Assembly (NCBI RefSeq): GCF_004331735.1
Contig: NZ_SJSO01000004.1
Span: forward strand, 138,847-202,846
DNA: 64,000 nt
Direction of reading: 5' to 3'
Source: Pedobacter psychrodurus
Lineage (GTDB): Bacteria > Bacteroidota > Bacteroidia > Sphingobacteriales > Sphingobacteriaceae
Both the position numbers and the translations under genes were made by a program. The notes beneath the pieces are model-generated. The model did not search any database. It was not told the origin of the DNA and was given only the letters and a program-made list of their open reading frames with translations. Shown here one piece after another: positions 27,174-36,598 of the stretch (position 1 is its first letter; each line of letters opens with the position of its first letter).

Positions 27174-27199
27174 TATTTAACATTGAAAAACATACCCAA

Positions 27200-27229
27200 G
27201 AGCACTTCTGAAAAGAGGTGCTTTTTTTT
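27200..27229 (+). terminator. Intrinsic terminator after the lipocalin gene
   Basis: GAGCACTTCTgaaaAGAGGTGCTT: a nine-pair stem with one mismatch, followed by eight T residues, 27 bases past the stop codon. The rest of the gap to mqnE holds one REP-like repeat and nothing else recognisable. Confidence 0.85.
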
Positions 27230-27324
27230 GTGTCGTCTCTTAGTTTTATCATCCTGAGGGTTAATTTGTTGTATAAAAATCAATATAAATGACTATTTTC
27301 TGCAAATGTTAGGTTACTTGGGGG

Positions 27325-27393
27325 CGTCATTCCCAACTCGATTGGGAATCTTAAAGCACCTGCATTAAGATTCCCGCCTGCGCGGGAAAGACG
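27325..27393. repeat. REP-like palindromic repeat, copy 4
   Basis: CGTCATTCCCAACTCGATTG to GCGCGGGAAAGACG; same two-hairpin layout as the copies at 25.3 and 35.4 kb, with a single change (GGGAAAGACG for GGGAATGACG) at the right end. Confidence 0.85.
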
Positions 27394-27644
27394 ACTACTC
27401 TATTAAAAATTTGTAAATGCTAGTGGATTCGAAGGATTTTTATGGGATATTGGTTTAAGGAAATTGTCTTTCTGAGGTTTCCCGTGTTTCCGTGGCTAAT
27501 ATTATAATAGTTAAGTGAGTTTTTAACTCCCAATAACAATCAAAATCTGTGTTTATCTGTTCTGATCTGTGGTTAATTATTGCGATTGCTATCTTAAATC
27601 ACCGTTTGTTACAAGAAAATGATTTTCAAATCGCCTCATTATTG

Positions 27645-27652
27645 TATTTTTG
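27645..27652 (+). promoter_or_regulatory. Putative -7 box of mqnE
   Basis: TATTTTTG matches TAnnTTTG and ends 17 bases before the ATG at 27670. It supports that start over an in-frame ATG at 27619, which lies upstream of the box. Confidence 0.45.
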
Positions 27653-27669
27653 TTCAAAATAAATCAGGA

Positions 27670-28863
27670 ATGAATACAACTGACCAAGTTGAAAAAATAT
27701 TAGCTGATACCAATTTATCAACTGAATTACAAAACATAGCACACAAAGTTCTTCAGGGAGAACGCATCACCTTTGATGAAGGTGTTTACCTTTACGAACA
27801 TGCAGAACTGGGTTACCTTGGTGTTCTGGCAAATTTTATCCGCGAACAGAAACACGGTGATAAAACTTATTTCAACCGAAACTTCCATTTAGAACCTACC
27901 AATCTTTGTGTTTACGACTGCAAATTTTGCTCGTACTCTCGTTTAATCAAACAAAAAGAAGAAGGCTGGGCCTTAACTATGGAGCAAATGCTCGATATCG
28001 TTAAAAAATACGATGGCGAACCTGTAACGGAAGTACATATTGTAGGTGGGGTACTTCCTCAGTATGATGTTGCCTTTTATTCTGCTTTGTTTACTGCAAT
28101 TAAACAGCATCGCCCTGATTTACATGTGAAGGCTTTAACGCCAGTTGAGTATCATTATATTTTTAAGAAAGCTAAAATCGATTACGCTACAGGTATGCGT
28201 TTAATGAAAGAAGCTGGATTAGAATCGATACCAGGTGGAGGGGCAGAGATTTTTCACCCTGAAATTAGAGAGCACATCGCTAAAGACAAATGTACTGGTC
28301 AGCAATGGCTTGATATACATGAAGAATGGCATAAACTGGGTATGCGCAGTAATGCCACCATGCTTTACGGTCATATCGAAAAATATTGGCACCGCGTAGA
28401 TCATATGGAGAAACTGCGTGAGTTACAGGATCGTACTGGTGGTTTCCAGACTTTTATCCCGTTAAAATTCAGAAATCAAAATAACCAGATGAGTAATGTG
28501 CCTGAATCTTCAGTGATTGAAGACTTAAGGAATTATGCCATCGCCCGTATTTACATGGATAACTTCGATCACATTAAAGCCTATTGGGCTATGATCAGTC
28601 GCGAAACAGCTCAGTTATCGTTGAATTATGGTGTTGACGATATTGATGGTACTTTAGATGATACCACAAAAATATACTCTATGGCTGGTGCGGAAGAACA
28701 AACGCCTGCTATGAGTACCAAAGAACTGGTAAATCTGATAAAACAAGTGGGTAGAAAAGCCATAGAACGAGATACTTTATATAATGTGGTTACCGATTTC
28801 GAGAACGTAGTTTTTGAGGAGGAAAAGAAACCACAATATTATAAGTTACCTGTAGTAAATTAG
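27670..28863 (+). CDS. mqnE: Aminofutalosine synthase (MqnE), radical SAM
   Basis: 397 aa. The radical-SAM cluster motif is CVYDCKFCSYSR (CxxxCxxC). Residues typical of MqnE rather than MqnC are the long GLESIPGGGAEIFHPEIREH block and LGMRSNATMLYGHIEKYWHRVDH-type segment. It condenses 3-[(1-carboxyvinyl)oxy]benzoate with SAM to give aminofutalosine, the second step of the futalosine route to menaquinone. mqnA lies two genes downstream on the same strand. Start chosen at 27670; the upstream in-frame ATG at 27619 precedes the promoter box. Confidence 0.92.
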   Translation: MNTTDQVEKILADTNLSTELQNIAHKVLQGERITFDEGVYLYEHAELGYLGVLANFIREQKHGDKTYFNRNFHLEPTNLCVYDCKFCSYSRLIKQKEEGWALTMEQMLDIVKKYDGEPVTEVHIVGGVLPQYDVAFYSALFTAIKQHRPDLHVKALTPVEYHYIFKKAKIDYATGMRLMKEAGLESIPGGGAEIFHPEIREHIAKDKCTGQQWLDIHEEWHKLGMRSNATMLYGHIEKYWHRVDHMEKLRELQDRTGGFQTFIPLKFRNQNNQMSNVPESSVIEDLRNYAIARIYMDNFDHIKAYWAMISRETAQLSLNYGVDDIDGTLDDTTKIYSMAGAEEQTPAMSTKELVNLIKQVGRKAIERDTLYNVVTDFENVVFEEEKKPQYYKLPVVN

Positions 28864-28963
28864 GATTGTTATGATGATAGGATTTTAAGATCTTTTCGCA
28901 GAGTCCAAAAAAAAATAATAAACGTTAATCGTGTAATCTTATAATCCTAAAAATCCCATTTTA

Positions 28964-29590
28964 ATGGTCAAAGAAATATACATCATACGCCACGGCGAAA
29001 CGGAACTCAATAGGCAAGGCATAGTACAGGGCAGAGGTATAAATTCTGACTTAAATGATTTAGGCAGGGCGCAGGCGGAGGCTTTTTATCAAACTTATAA
29101 AAACATTCCTTTTGACAAGATTTACACTTCTGATTTAAAACGTACCTGGCAAACCGTTCAAAAATTTATAGATGCTGAACTACCTTGGGAAAAACTTTCG
29201 GGCTTAGACGAATTGGCCTGGGGCGTTTGGGAAGGACAACCCAATACGGAAGATGCACGTGATGCTTTCCGTGAGATGTTACTGAGCTGGGAGAATGGAG
29301 ATTATACTGCTCATTTTGAAGGTGGCGAAAGTGTGCAGGATGTTTATGAGCGTTTAAAACAACCCATGGAAGTTTTAATGACCAGGCCTGAAGAAAAAAC
29401 AGTTTTGCTGTGTATGCATGGCAGGGCAATGCGGGTTTTCTTATGTTTATTATTAGGCAAACCATTGAGCGAAATGACTGAATTTCCACATCAGAATACG
29501 GTGCTTTATAAGATGGGGTTTGAGGATGGAAAATTTACCATTCTTGAATTTAATAGTGCCGTTCATTTAGATGGTTTAGTAATTGGATAA
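28964..29590 (+). CDS. Histidine-phosphatase (phosphoglycerate-mutase-like) family protein
   Basis: 208 aa. The RHG motif is intact (IYIIRHGETELNRQGIVQGR), with the second catalytic His in LLCMHGRAMRVFLC and the acid region DELAWGVWEGQ. It is a cytosolic phosphatase or mutase of broad family. It lies between mqnE and mqnA on the same strand, so it may belong to the menaquinone cluster, yet no phosphatase step is known in the futalosine pathway. Alternatives are a cobalamin-type CobC phosphatase or a general sugar phosphatase. Confidence 0.82.
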   Translation: MVKEIYIIRHGETELNRQGIVQGRGINSDLNDLGRAQAEAFYQTYKNIPFDKIYTSDLKRTWQTVQKFIDAELPWEKLSGLDELAWGVWEGQPNTEDARDAFREMLLSWENGDYTAHFEGGESVQDVYERLKQPMEVLMTRPEEKTVLLCMHGRAMRVFLCLLLGKPLSEMTEFPHQNTVLYKMGFEDGKFTILEFNSAVHLDGLVIG

Positions 29591-29635
29591 TCCGCTTAAC
29601 GCCAAGCGCGCAACGCAAAACATTAACATAACACC

Positions 29636-30361
29636 TTGAATAAGATTAAAATATCGGCTGTTGCGTACACCAACACCAAAGCTTTTATATACGGATTAGC
29701 ACATTCGGACATTATAAATAAAATTGATTTAAGTTTAGATATCCCTTCAGATTGCGCAGCTAAAGTAATTAATGGTCAGGTCGATATAGGCTTAATGCCC
29801 GTAGCAGCTATTCCTTTAGTTCCAAATGCCAACATCGTGGCCGATTATTGTATCGGAAGTGATGGAGGTGTAAATTCTGTATTCATTTTTAGTGAAGTTC
29901 CTGCCCAGGATATTAAAACGGTGAGATTGGATACCCACTCGCGCACTTCAAACAATTTAGCCAAAGTATTGCTGAAGTTCCATTGGAAAAAGGAAGTGGA
30001 GTTTACTACTGATCCTACTGTAAAAACGGATGCTTTTGTTCTAATCGGCGATAGGACCTTTAGTAAAAAAGATGATTTTGCTTATGCTTATGACATGGGC
30101 GAGGAATGGAAAAATTTTACCGGATTACCCTTTATGTATGCTGCCTGGGTGGCCAACAAAGAAATTTCACAGGAATTTAAAGATGAATTTAATGCGGCTT
30201 TAAAATTTGGTTTGGCGCATAGAAAAGAAGTTTTGCAAGAGTTACCAGAGGTGTTGAATTTTGATCTGGAAGATTATTTATACCACAGACTTCAATTTGA
30301 TGTAACCGACGACAGAAAGAAAGCCTTAAATCTGTTTTTGGGGTATATTGAGCAGTTGTAA
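29636..30361 (+). CDS. mqnA: Chorismate dehydratase (MqnA)
   Basis: 241 aa, periplasmic-binding-protein-like fold of the MqnA/MqnD family. The opening KIKISAVAYTNTKAFIYGL and CAAKVINGQVDIGLMPVAAIP are MqnA-like; the RLDTHSRTSNNLAKVLL segment lines the active site. It dehydrates chorismate to 3-[(1-carboxyvinyl)oxy]benzoate, the substrate of MqnE. The start codon is TTG (29636): no ATG occurs before the first strand, and the reading begins exactly where family members do. MqnB, MqnC and MqnD are not in the window. Confidence 0.88.
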   Translation: MNKIKISAVAYTNTKAFIYGLAHSDIINKIDLSLDIPSDCAAKVINGQVDIGLMPVAAIPLVPNANIVADYCIGSDGGVNSVFIFSEVPAQDIKTVRLDTHSRTSNNLAKVLLKFHWKKEVEFTTDPTVKTDAFVLIGDRTFSKKDDFAYAYDMGEEWKNFTGLPFMYAAWVANKEISQEFKDEFNAALKFGLAHRKEVLQELPEVLNFDLEDYLYHRLQFDVTDDRKKALNLFLGYIEQL

Positions 30362-30381
30362 AATTTGGTTCTTTTAGCAAG

Positions 30382-30459
30382 CGTCATTCCCAACTTGATT
30401 GTGAATCTTAATACACCTGCTATAGGTGCTTTAAGATTCCCGCCTACGCGGGAATGACG
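30382..30459. repeat. REP-like palindromic repeat, copy 5
   Basis: CGTCATTCCCAACTTGATTG to CGCGGGAATGACG. The centre carries an extra small palindrome (CACCTGCTATAGGTG) not seen in the other copies. It lies between the converging mqnA and hpf genes. Confidence 0.85.
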
Positions 30460-30475
30460 TCCACGCAAAAGAAAT

Positions 30476-30790
30476 CTAGTGAGTTTTCATTTTTCCAGCT
30501 ACTTTTTCGAGTGTGCTTTTTAGCTTGGTTAAAGCACCTGAAATTGCTAAATCGTAAGTATTGCCAAGATTTGAAACCGCAATGGGGTCCTTTCCGGTAA
30601 TTCTAGCTTCTAACAAACATCTTTTATCGTCTAAGCCATCTTTACTGCCATTTTCATCAGACAAATGAACCTCCAAGCGTGTAATTAAATCACTGTATCT
30701 GCTCAAGCCTTCATTTAATTGTGTCTGAATTTTTTCATCGTATTCCTGGTGTATCGTTAAGTTTTTGTCGGTATTCAGTTGGATCGTCAT
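30476..30790 (-). CDS. hpf: Ribosome hibernation promoting factor (HPF/RaiA family)
   Basis: 104 aa, short-form HPF/YfiA. Opens MTIQLNTDKNLTIHQEYDEK and carries the family helices SRYSDLITRLEVHLSDENG, RCLLEARITGKDPIAVSN and DLAISGALTKLKSTLEKVAGK. It binds the small ribosomal subunit and blocks translation in stationary phase. No C-terminal dimerisation domain, so it is not the long form. Confidence 0.88.
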   Translation of the reverse strand: MTIQLNTDKNLTIHQEYDEKIQTQLNEGLSRYSDLITRLEVHLSDENGSKDGLDDKRCLLEARITGKDPIAVSNLGNTYDLAISGALTKLKSTLEKVAGKMKTH

Positions 30791-30853
30791 AATTATAATA
30801 TTAGGTTAAATTTATATAAATGTAACACACAACTTCGAAAAACGTTTTTAATT

Positions 30854-31603
30854 TTAGTTAATCGGTTCAAGATATAATTGCTTCCCCCAAGTTTGTAAAT
30901 CTACTGCTGGTATATAAGCATTCTCAAACAGATCTTCAATTTCCTTCCTTATTTTCTCAATCGCATTTAAATCCGTTGTTCTAATTCTTGTTTCGTGGTT
31001 AAATTGAGTCCCACTTTGAGTGAAGTTTAATGATCCTAAATAGGCAATTTGATCATCAATTAAGTATATTTTACTGTGGATTAGAGATGTTTTCTCGTTA
31101 GACATATATACTTTAAATGGAAATAGCTGCTTATAGCTGTAAGAATAGATCTTAATGTTTTTAATTTTTGTCTTGTACCAACCTCGTATCAAGAAAAGAA
31201 TAATAATAGGTATAGAACCTAGAAATACTTTAATGTCCCTGAAATAATAAGCCAACACAATCAATAAGGCTATTAGTCCATAGCTGATGTTTGAAAGTGT
31301 CTGTGTAAATTTAATCCAATTATTTCTAATTGTTTGTCTATCGAAATCTTTATTGCGTTTTTGAATAATAAGTTTATAGATATTTCTTTCACGATCACCA
31401 TAAAAATCCTCTATATTATTTGTAGTAATTAACTTAATATCAATATTTTTATCTTTTAGATTAATCAATTCTGAAATTAGGTATGGTGATAGGTAAGGGG
31501 ATATGATTTTGACAGAATGTTTTGCACTCCTCATATCATCCATTAGCTTTTTACCCGCCCCTTTTCCAATATAAATATCACAAAGCGCATTATTGTAAAA
31601 CAT
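30854..31603 (-). CDS. Single-HKD phospholipase-D-like protein with a membrane hairpin
   Basis: 249 aa. The C-terminal half holds one complete HKD motif (IHSKIYLIDD...GSLNFTQSG). The N-terminal half (IGKGAGKKLMDDMRSAKHSV, IISPYLSPYLISELINLKDK) resembles the first strands of a PLD domain. Between them lie two hydrophobic helices (about 109-127 and 130-146), an unusual insertion that would place the enzyme on the membrane. Single-HKD proteins usually dimerise to form the active site, and may be nucleases or lipid enzymes. The gene is isolated, AT-rich and flanked by repeats. A defence role is possible but unproven. Confidence 0.7.
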   Translation of the reverse strand: MFYNNALCDIYIGKGAGKKLMDDMRSAKHSVKIISPYLSPYLISELINLKDKNIDIKLITTNNIEDFYGDRERNIYKLIIQKRNKDFDRQTIRNNWIKFTQTLSNISYGLIALLIVLAYYFRDIKVFLGSIPIIILFLIRGWYKTKIKNIKIYSYSYKQLFPFKVYMSNEKTSLIHSKIYLIDDQIAYLGSLNFTQSGTQFNHETRIRTTDLNAIEKIRKEIEDLFENAYIPAVDLQTWGKQLYLEPIN

Positions 31604-31698
31604 GTATAAAATATTGAGATTTAGCTTCGTTAGATAATAAAATGATTAAGTTAAGGTTTTTTCTTAAATAAGAAAATTTTATAAAGCCTACTTTGTTT

Positions 31699-31828
31699 CT
31701 AAACCTGGTAGGAGCGAACACGAGTGCAACGAAGTAAAGCGGATGACAGGACTGGATATCCGAAATGAACAGAACCCTTCATTTTCAAATAATGGTTAAC
31801 TGTTTAAATTGTGTAAACTGCTTAATTA
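31699..31828. repeat. Accessory repeat upstream of mutS, copy A
   Basis: Shares blocks with copy B (31877-32008): CTAAACCTGRTAGGAG, TAAAGCGGAT, CAGGACTG, GAACCCTTCATTTTCAAAT and GGTTAACTGTTTAAATTGT. The central part differs (ACACGAGTGCAACG here, the ATCCCGAT hairpin in B). Confidence 0.75.
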
Positions 31829-31876
31829 TCGGAGAAAGAAAACTGTATGCAACTGGGTTAAAACAGACCATTGTAC

Positions 31877-32008
31877 CTAAACCTGATAGGAGTGAGCATC
31901 CCGATTTTTCATCGGGATAAAGCGGATAGCAGGACTGCACTCACCGAAATGTACAGAACCCTTCATTTTCAAATCACGGTTAACTGTTTAAATTGTAGAA
32001 ATTGGCTA
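31877..32008. repeat. Accessory repeat upstream of mutS, copy B
   Basis: Direct repeat of copy A, starting 178 bases further on. It contains the perfect hairpin ATCCCGAT-ttttc-ATCGGGAT (31898-31918). The two copies fill most of the 541-base gap 31604-32144; I see no gene there. Confidence 0.75.
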
Positions 32009-32144
32009 ACTGTAATCCTCATCAATTAACGGATTCAACCAGCTAACTGATTAAACAAACTAACAATCTTTTAACTTTTCAACAAAACAGCTGTAAAATG
32101 CTTATTCGTGTTATCTTTATGGCTTTTGTAAATTAATTTCAGTT

Positions 32145-34757
32145 TTGGCTAAAGACACGAATAAAGAAACCCCGTTAATGCAGCAGTACAACGCGATTAA
32201 AGCGAAGTATCCGGGTGCACTTTTACTATTTAGGGTTGGCGATTTTTATGAAACCTTTGGCGAAGATGCCATTAAAACGGCACAGATTTTAGGCATCGTA
32301 TTAACCAGAAGAGGTACTGGCCCTAATGGCGGTGCTTTAGAACTGGCAGGTTTCCCGCATCACTCTTTGGATAATTATTTATCCAAATTAGTTAGGGCAG
32401 GGCAACGCGTAGCCATTTGCGATCAACTCGAAGATCCTAAAACCACAAAAACCATTGTTAAACGTGGTGTAACTGAGTTGGTTACGCCAGGTGTAGCTTA
32501 TGGTGATAATATTGTAAATCAAAAATCGAACAATTTCCTGGCCTGTGTTTTCTTTGATAAAACACAACTGGGTGTTTCATTTTTAGATATATCGACAGGT
32601 GAATTTCTGATTGCACAAGGTAACAGCGATTATATTGACAAACTTTTACAAGGCTTTAAGCCAACAGAGGTTATTTTTCAGAAATCGAAACGACAGGTGT
32701 TTACCGAGAACTTCGGCGACCGTTTTTACACCTTTGGTTTAGATGAATGGCCTTTTACGTCTGATTATGGCAATGAAACCTTGATGAAACATTTTGAGGT
32801 TTCTTCGTTAAAAGGTTTTGGTGTAGAGCGTTTACAGAGCGGAATTGTAGCTGCTGGTGTTATTTTACATTATCTGGGCGAAACTGAACACCGTAATCTG
32901 CAGCACATCAGTTCGATAGGCAGAATTGAGGAAGACCGTTACATGTGGTTAGACCGCTTCACCATCCGTAACCTGGAATTAGTGAATTCGCCTAACGACA
33001 ATGCCGTAACCTTGTTCGATATTCTGGATCATACCTGTACACCAATGGGTGCACGTTTGTTGCAGAAGTGGATCATTATGCCATTAAAAGAATTGAAGCC
33101 AATCCAGGAACGCCTCGGAATGGTGGAGTATTTTGTAAAACATGAAGAACTACAAGGCGAATTTTTAAATAACATTAAACAGATTGGCGATTTAGAACGA
33201 TTGATTTCTAAAGTAGGCCTGCAACGTGTAGGTCCGAGAGAATTGGTTGCTTTAAAACGCGCATTATATCATATTGAAGCGGTTAAAAAACTGGCTGCCA
33301 ATTCTAAAAACCCTTTCCTCATTAAAATAGCGGATCAATTGAATCCATGTTTGGCCATACGCGAAAGGATTGAAAGGGAATTACAGCCCGAGCCACCGGC
33401 GTTGCTGATTAAAGGAAATGTAATTGCGGATGGAATTGATGAAGATTTAGACCGCTTGCGTAAAATTGCATTCGGTGGCAAAGATTATCTGGTGCAGATA
33501 CAGAAACGCGAAGCAGAAGCGACAGGAATACCATCGTTAAAAATTGCCTTTAATAACGTTTTTGGCTATTATTTAGAAGTTACCCATACCCATAAAGATA
33601 AAGTGCCAGCGGGTTGGATCCGTAAACAAACACTGGTAAATGCCGAGCGTTACATTACACCGGAGCTTAAAGAATACGAAGATCAGATTTTAGGTGCTGA
33701 GGAAAAGATACAGGCTATTGAAATCCGCTTGTACAATGAACTCATGTACGAAACAGCCAGTTACATCAAGCCGATCCAACTCGATTCCTTTTTAATTGCA
33801 CAGCTCGATTGTTTATTGTGTTTTGCACAGTTAGCAGTCAAAAACCATTACAACAAACCTAAGGTTACTGAAGAAAAGGTGCTTGATATCAAAGGTGGCC
33901 GTCACCCGGTAATTGAAAAACAATTGCCTGTTGGACAGGAATATATTACCAACGATGTTTACCTCGATACGGATAGTCAACAGATTATTATGATCACCGG
34001 GCCCAACATGGCGGGTAAGTCAGCCATTTTAAGGCAGACTGCGCTGATTGTACTGATGGCGCAGATGGGTTCGTTTGTTCCAGCAAAAGACGCCGAAGTA
34101 GGTATTGTAGATAAGATTTTTACCCGTGTAGGTGCATCTGATAATATTTCTTCAGGAGAAAGTACATTCATGGTTGAAATGAATGAGACCGCCAGCATTC
34201 TGAACAACATTTCTGATGATAGTTTGATTTTACTCGATGAGATTGGCCGCGGAACGAGTACTTACGATGGTATTTCAATCGCATGGGCCATTGCCGAGTT
34301 TTTGCATCAGCACCCAACAGCGCGACCAAAAACATTGTTCGCTACACACTATCATGAGCTAAATGAACTAGCCAATACCATGCCGCGTATCAAAAACTTT
34401 AATGTATCGGTAAAAGAGATGACCAATAAGGTGATCTTTTTAAGGAAACTGGTTCCTGGCGGCAGTGAACATAGTTTTGGTATACATGTAGCGAAAATGG
34501 CGGGTATGCCAGCAAAATTAATTGGTCGTGCTAACGAGATATTGAAGAAACTGGAAATAGACAGAACCGAAGGACAAAGTATAAAAGACAGTATTAAAAA
34601 AGTGCAGAACCAGGCTTACCAGTTACAGATGTTCGCTATTGATGATCCTGTTCTGGTGAAAATCCGAGATACACTGAATAATTTGGATGTAAACGCATTA
34701 ACGCCTGTTGAAGCCTTATTGAAACTAGACGAAATACAACGATTGATTAAGAATTAA
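32145..34757 (+). CDS. mutS: DNA mismatch repair protein MutS
   Basis: 870 aa, full-length MutS1. The mismatch-binding Phe-x-Glu is in [13 protein letters not shown]; Walker A is GPNMAGKSA; Walker B is [17 protein letters not shown]; the C-terminal [11 protein letters not shown] segment is also present. It recognises mismatches and recruits MutL (not in this window). The start is TTG at 32145 (reading [20 protein letters not shown]), as family members begin just ahead of the TPLMQQY motif; the first in-frame ATG would remove 11 residues. Confidence 0.96.
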   Translation: MAKDTNKETPLMQQYNAIKAKYPGALLLFRVGDFYETFGEDAIKTAQILGIVLTRRGTGPNGGALELAGFPHHSLDNYLSKLVRAGQRVAICDQLEDPKTTKTIVKRGVTELVTPGVAYGDNIVNQKSNNFLACVFFDKTQLGVSFLDISTGEFLIAQGNSDYIDKLLQGFKPTEVIFQKSKRQVFTENFGDRFYTFGLDEWPFTSDYGNETLMKHFEVSSLKGFGVERLQSGIVAAGVILHYLGETEHRNLQHISSIGRIEEDRYMWLDRFTIRNLELVNSPNDNAVTLFDILDHTCTPMGARLLQKWIIMPLKELKPIQERLGMVEYFVKHEELQGEFLNNIKQIGDLERLISKVGLQRVGPRELVALKRALYHIEAVKKLAANSKNPFLIKIADQLNPCLAIRERIERELQPEPPALLIKGNVIADGIDEDLDRLRKIAFGGKDYLVQIQKREAEATGIPSLKIAFNNVFGYYLEVTHTHKDKVPAGWIRKQTLVNAERYITPELKEYEDQILGAEEKIQAIEIRLYNELMYETASYIKPIQLDSFLIAQLDCLLCFAQLAVKNHYNKPKVTEEKVLDIKGGRHPVIEKQLPVGQEYITNDVYLDTDSQQIIMITGPNMAGKSAILRQTALIVLMAQMGSFVPAKDAEVGIVDKIFTRVGASDNISSGESTFMVEMNETASILNNISDDSLILLDEIGRGTSTYDGISIAWAIAEFLHQHPTARPKTLFATHYHELNELANTMPRIKNFNVSVKEMTNKVIFLRKLVPGGSEHSFGIHVAKMAGMPAKLIGRANEILKKLEIDRTEGQSIKDSIKKVQNQAYQLQMFAIDDPVLVKIRDTLNNLDVNALTPVEALLKLDEIQRLIKN

Positions 34758-34827
34758 AAAGGTTAGGGGGTAGGGTGGATGGTTTAGAGACAGGCATCTT
34801 TAACCGCTAACAATAGATACGATAGTT

Positions 34828-35355
34828 ATGCAAGCTACATTAAACCTTATGTCTTTTAACTTTAGCATCAGAAGAAATCTATTTTATTTAATTGCAGTTT
34901 TGCTATTTCTTTCGTCTTGCGGTACCCGAAAATACACTGTTAAAAGTGATACCAAAGCTTCAAAAGCGGCTGATGCGATGGCAAATTTACGAAGCAAACC
35001 GCTTTATCGTTTCATTACCGACTGGACAGGTGTAAAATACCGTTTTGGAGGTTTAGATAAAGGCGGTATTGATTGTTCTGGTTTTGCTTTTTTATTGGAG
35101 AAAGAAATTTATGGGGTTACACTTCCTCGCATTTCACGCGATCAAGCCAATGTTGTGAAGCGTAAAAATATCGATAATTTGAAGGAAGGAGATTTGGTAT
35201 TTTTCTCTTTTGGTGGTAATGATGTAGATCATGTAGGCGTATACCTCAATAATGGTTTTTTCGTACATGCAAGCACTACCCGGGGTGTAATTGTTGATGA
35301 TTTAACGCTTCCTGCTTATCAACGTGTATTGGTTAAATCGGGGTCGGTGAATTAA
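34828..35355 (+). CDS. NlpC/P60-family (C40) peptidoglycan peptidase lipoprotein
   Basis: 175 aa. Lipoprotein signal NLFYLIAVLLFLSSC, then an NlpC/P60 domain: catalytic Cys in GIDCSGFAFLL, His in DVDHVGVYL and third polar residue in GFFVHAST. It cuts peptide stems of peptidoglycan in the periplasm. An alternative ATG at 34849 gives a shorter signal peptide and is equally likely. It lies 70 bases after mutS on the same strand. Confidence 0.88.
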   Translation: MQATLNLMSFNFSIRRNLFYLIAVLLFLSSCGTRKYTVKSDTKASKAADAMANLRSKPLYRFITDWTGVKYRFGGLDKGGIDCSGFAFLLEKEIYGVTLPRISRDQANVVKRKNIDNLKEGDLVFFSFGGNDVDHVGVYLNNGFFVHASTTRGVIVDDLTLPAYQRVLVKSGSVN

Positions 35356-35407
35356 ATCCTATCATCATTTCGGACGTTCAATTTCTAAGACAATATTATA
35401 GGCGATT

Positions 35408-35476
35408 CGTCATTCCCAACTTGATTGGGAATCTTAAAGCTTCTTGCATTACGATTCCCGCCTGCGCGGGAATGAC
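35408..35476. repeat. REP-like palindromic repeat, copy 6
   Basis: CGTCATTCCCAACTTGATTG to GCGCGGGAATGACG. A reading frame starting inside its right half runs into the next gene, but the residues it would add (SRLRGNDE and on) are translated repeat and are not part of the protein. Confidence 0.85.
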
Positions 35477-35518
35477 GAGCGCTTTAAAACAAACTTTATC
35501 ATTTTCCGTTATTCATTT

Positions 35519-35986
35519 ATGCGCATATTTTTTATAATCTGCTTATCTTTAATTACTTATTCAGCTACAGCACAGGTAAAGCTACTCAAATTAGATGATT
35601 TGGATAAACGCATCTCCAATGGAAAAGATACAACATATGTAATCAATTTCTGGGCAACCTGGTGTTCGCCTTGTGTGGCCGAGCTGCCGAATTTCGAGAA
35701 ATTACGTTTAGCCAATTTAAAAAAGCCAGTTAAGGTGCTTTTGGTGAGCCTGGATTTTAAATCAAAATTACAAAAGGAAGTAATTCCATTTGTACAGCAT
35801 AATAAAATTAATGCTGAGGTATTTCTTCTAAACGAACCCGATCAGCAACAGTACATTGAACGGATAGACAAAAAATGGTCTGGTGCTATTCCTGCTACAC
35901 TGTTTGTAAACAAGAAAGTCAGACGTTTTTATGAGAAAGAATTTACCGAAACTGAACTGAAAAATACTTTGTTAAACTTAAAATAG
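35519..35986 (+). CDS. Periplasmic thioredoxin-like (TlpA-type) protein
   Basis: 155 aa from the ATG at 35519. Signal peptide RIFFIICLSLITYSATAQ, then a thioredoxin fold with active site FWATWCSPCVAELPNFEKL (CSPC) and cis-Pro in SGAIPATLFVNK. Likely a periplasmic disulfide reductase of TlpA/ResA type. The reading frame is open further upstream into a REP-like repeat; that extension is rejected. Seven bases separate it from the next thioredoxin-fold gene, and the two form an operon. Confidence 0.87.
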   Translation: MRIFFIICLSLITYSATAQVKLLKLDDLDKRISNGKDTTYVINFWATWCSPCVAELPNFEKLRLANLKKPVKVLLVSLDFKSKLQKEVIPFVQHNKINAEVFLLNEPDQQQYIERIDKKWSGAIPATLFVNKKVRRFYEKEFTETELKNTLLNLK

Positions 35987-35992
35987 ATCGTA

Positions 35993-36598
35993 ATGAAAAG
36001 ATTAATTTTAGTGGCTTTTATGCTAATTTCAGGATTCACATTTGCACAGACTGAAGGTTATAAAGTAGGCGATGTAGTAAAAGATTTCTCGCTTAAAAAC
36101 GTAAACAACAAAATGGTTGCCCTGGCCGATTACAAGGATGCAAAGGGTTACATTGTTGTTTTTACCTGTAATACTTGCCCCGTAGCTAAAGCTTATCAAG
36201 ACCGGATTGCGGCTTTAAACGCAACTTATGCGGCTAAAGGCTATCCCGTGGTAGCTATTAATCCAAACGATGCAGGAGCCGTTCCTGATGAAAATTTTCA
36301 GAAAATGCAGGCGCTGGCCTCAGAAAAGAAATTAAATTTTCCTTATCTGTTAGATCCCGATCATGTGGTAACCAAACAGTTTGGCGCAACCAGAACACCA
36401 CACGTTTTTGTGCTGAACAAAACCGACAAAGGAAATGTGGTTGAGTACATTGGGGCCATAGATAACGATCCTGAAGAAGCAAACAGCACTAAAGTGGAGT
36501 ATGTTAAAAATGCAGTTAACGAATTATCGATTGGTAAAAAACCTGCAATTGCATCAACTAAAGCTGTTGGCTGTAGCATAAAATGGAAAAAAGGTTAA
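35993..36598 (+). CDS. Secreted redoxin/peroxiredoxin-like protein
   Basis: 201 aa. Signal peptide RLILVAFMLISGFTFAQ. Redoxin fold: GYKVGDVVKDFSLKNVNNKM, active site VFTCNTCPVAKAYQDRI (CNTC) and RTPHVFVLNK with the cis-Pro. The CxxC replaces the usual peroxiredoxin TxxC, as in the thioredoxin-family proteins common in this phylum. It is partner of the preceding CSPC protein, perhaps as its redox client. Its stop overlaps the stop of the convergent DUF1624 gene (shared TTAA). Confidence 0.85.
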   Translation: MKRLILVAFMLISGFTFAQTEGYKVGDVVKDFSLKNVNNKMVALADYKDAKGYIVVFTCNTCPVAKAYQDRIAALNATYAAKGYPVVAINPNDAGAVPDENFQKMQALASEKKLNFPYLLDPDHVVTKQFGATRTPHVFVLNKTDKGNVVEYIGAIDNDPEEANSTKVEYVKNAVNELSIGKKPAIASTKAVGCSIKWKKG

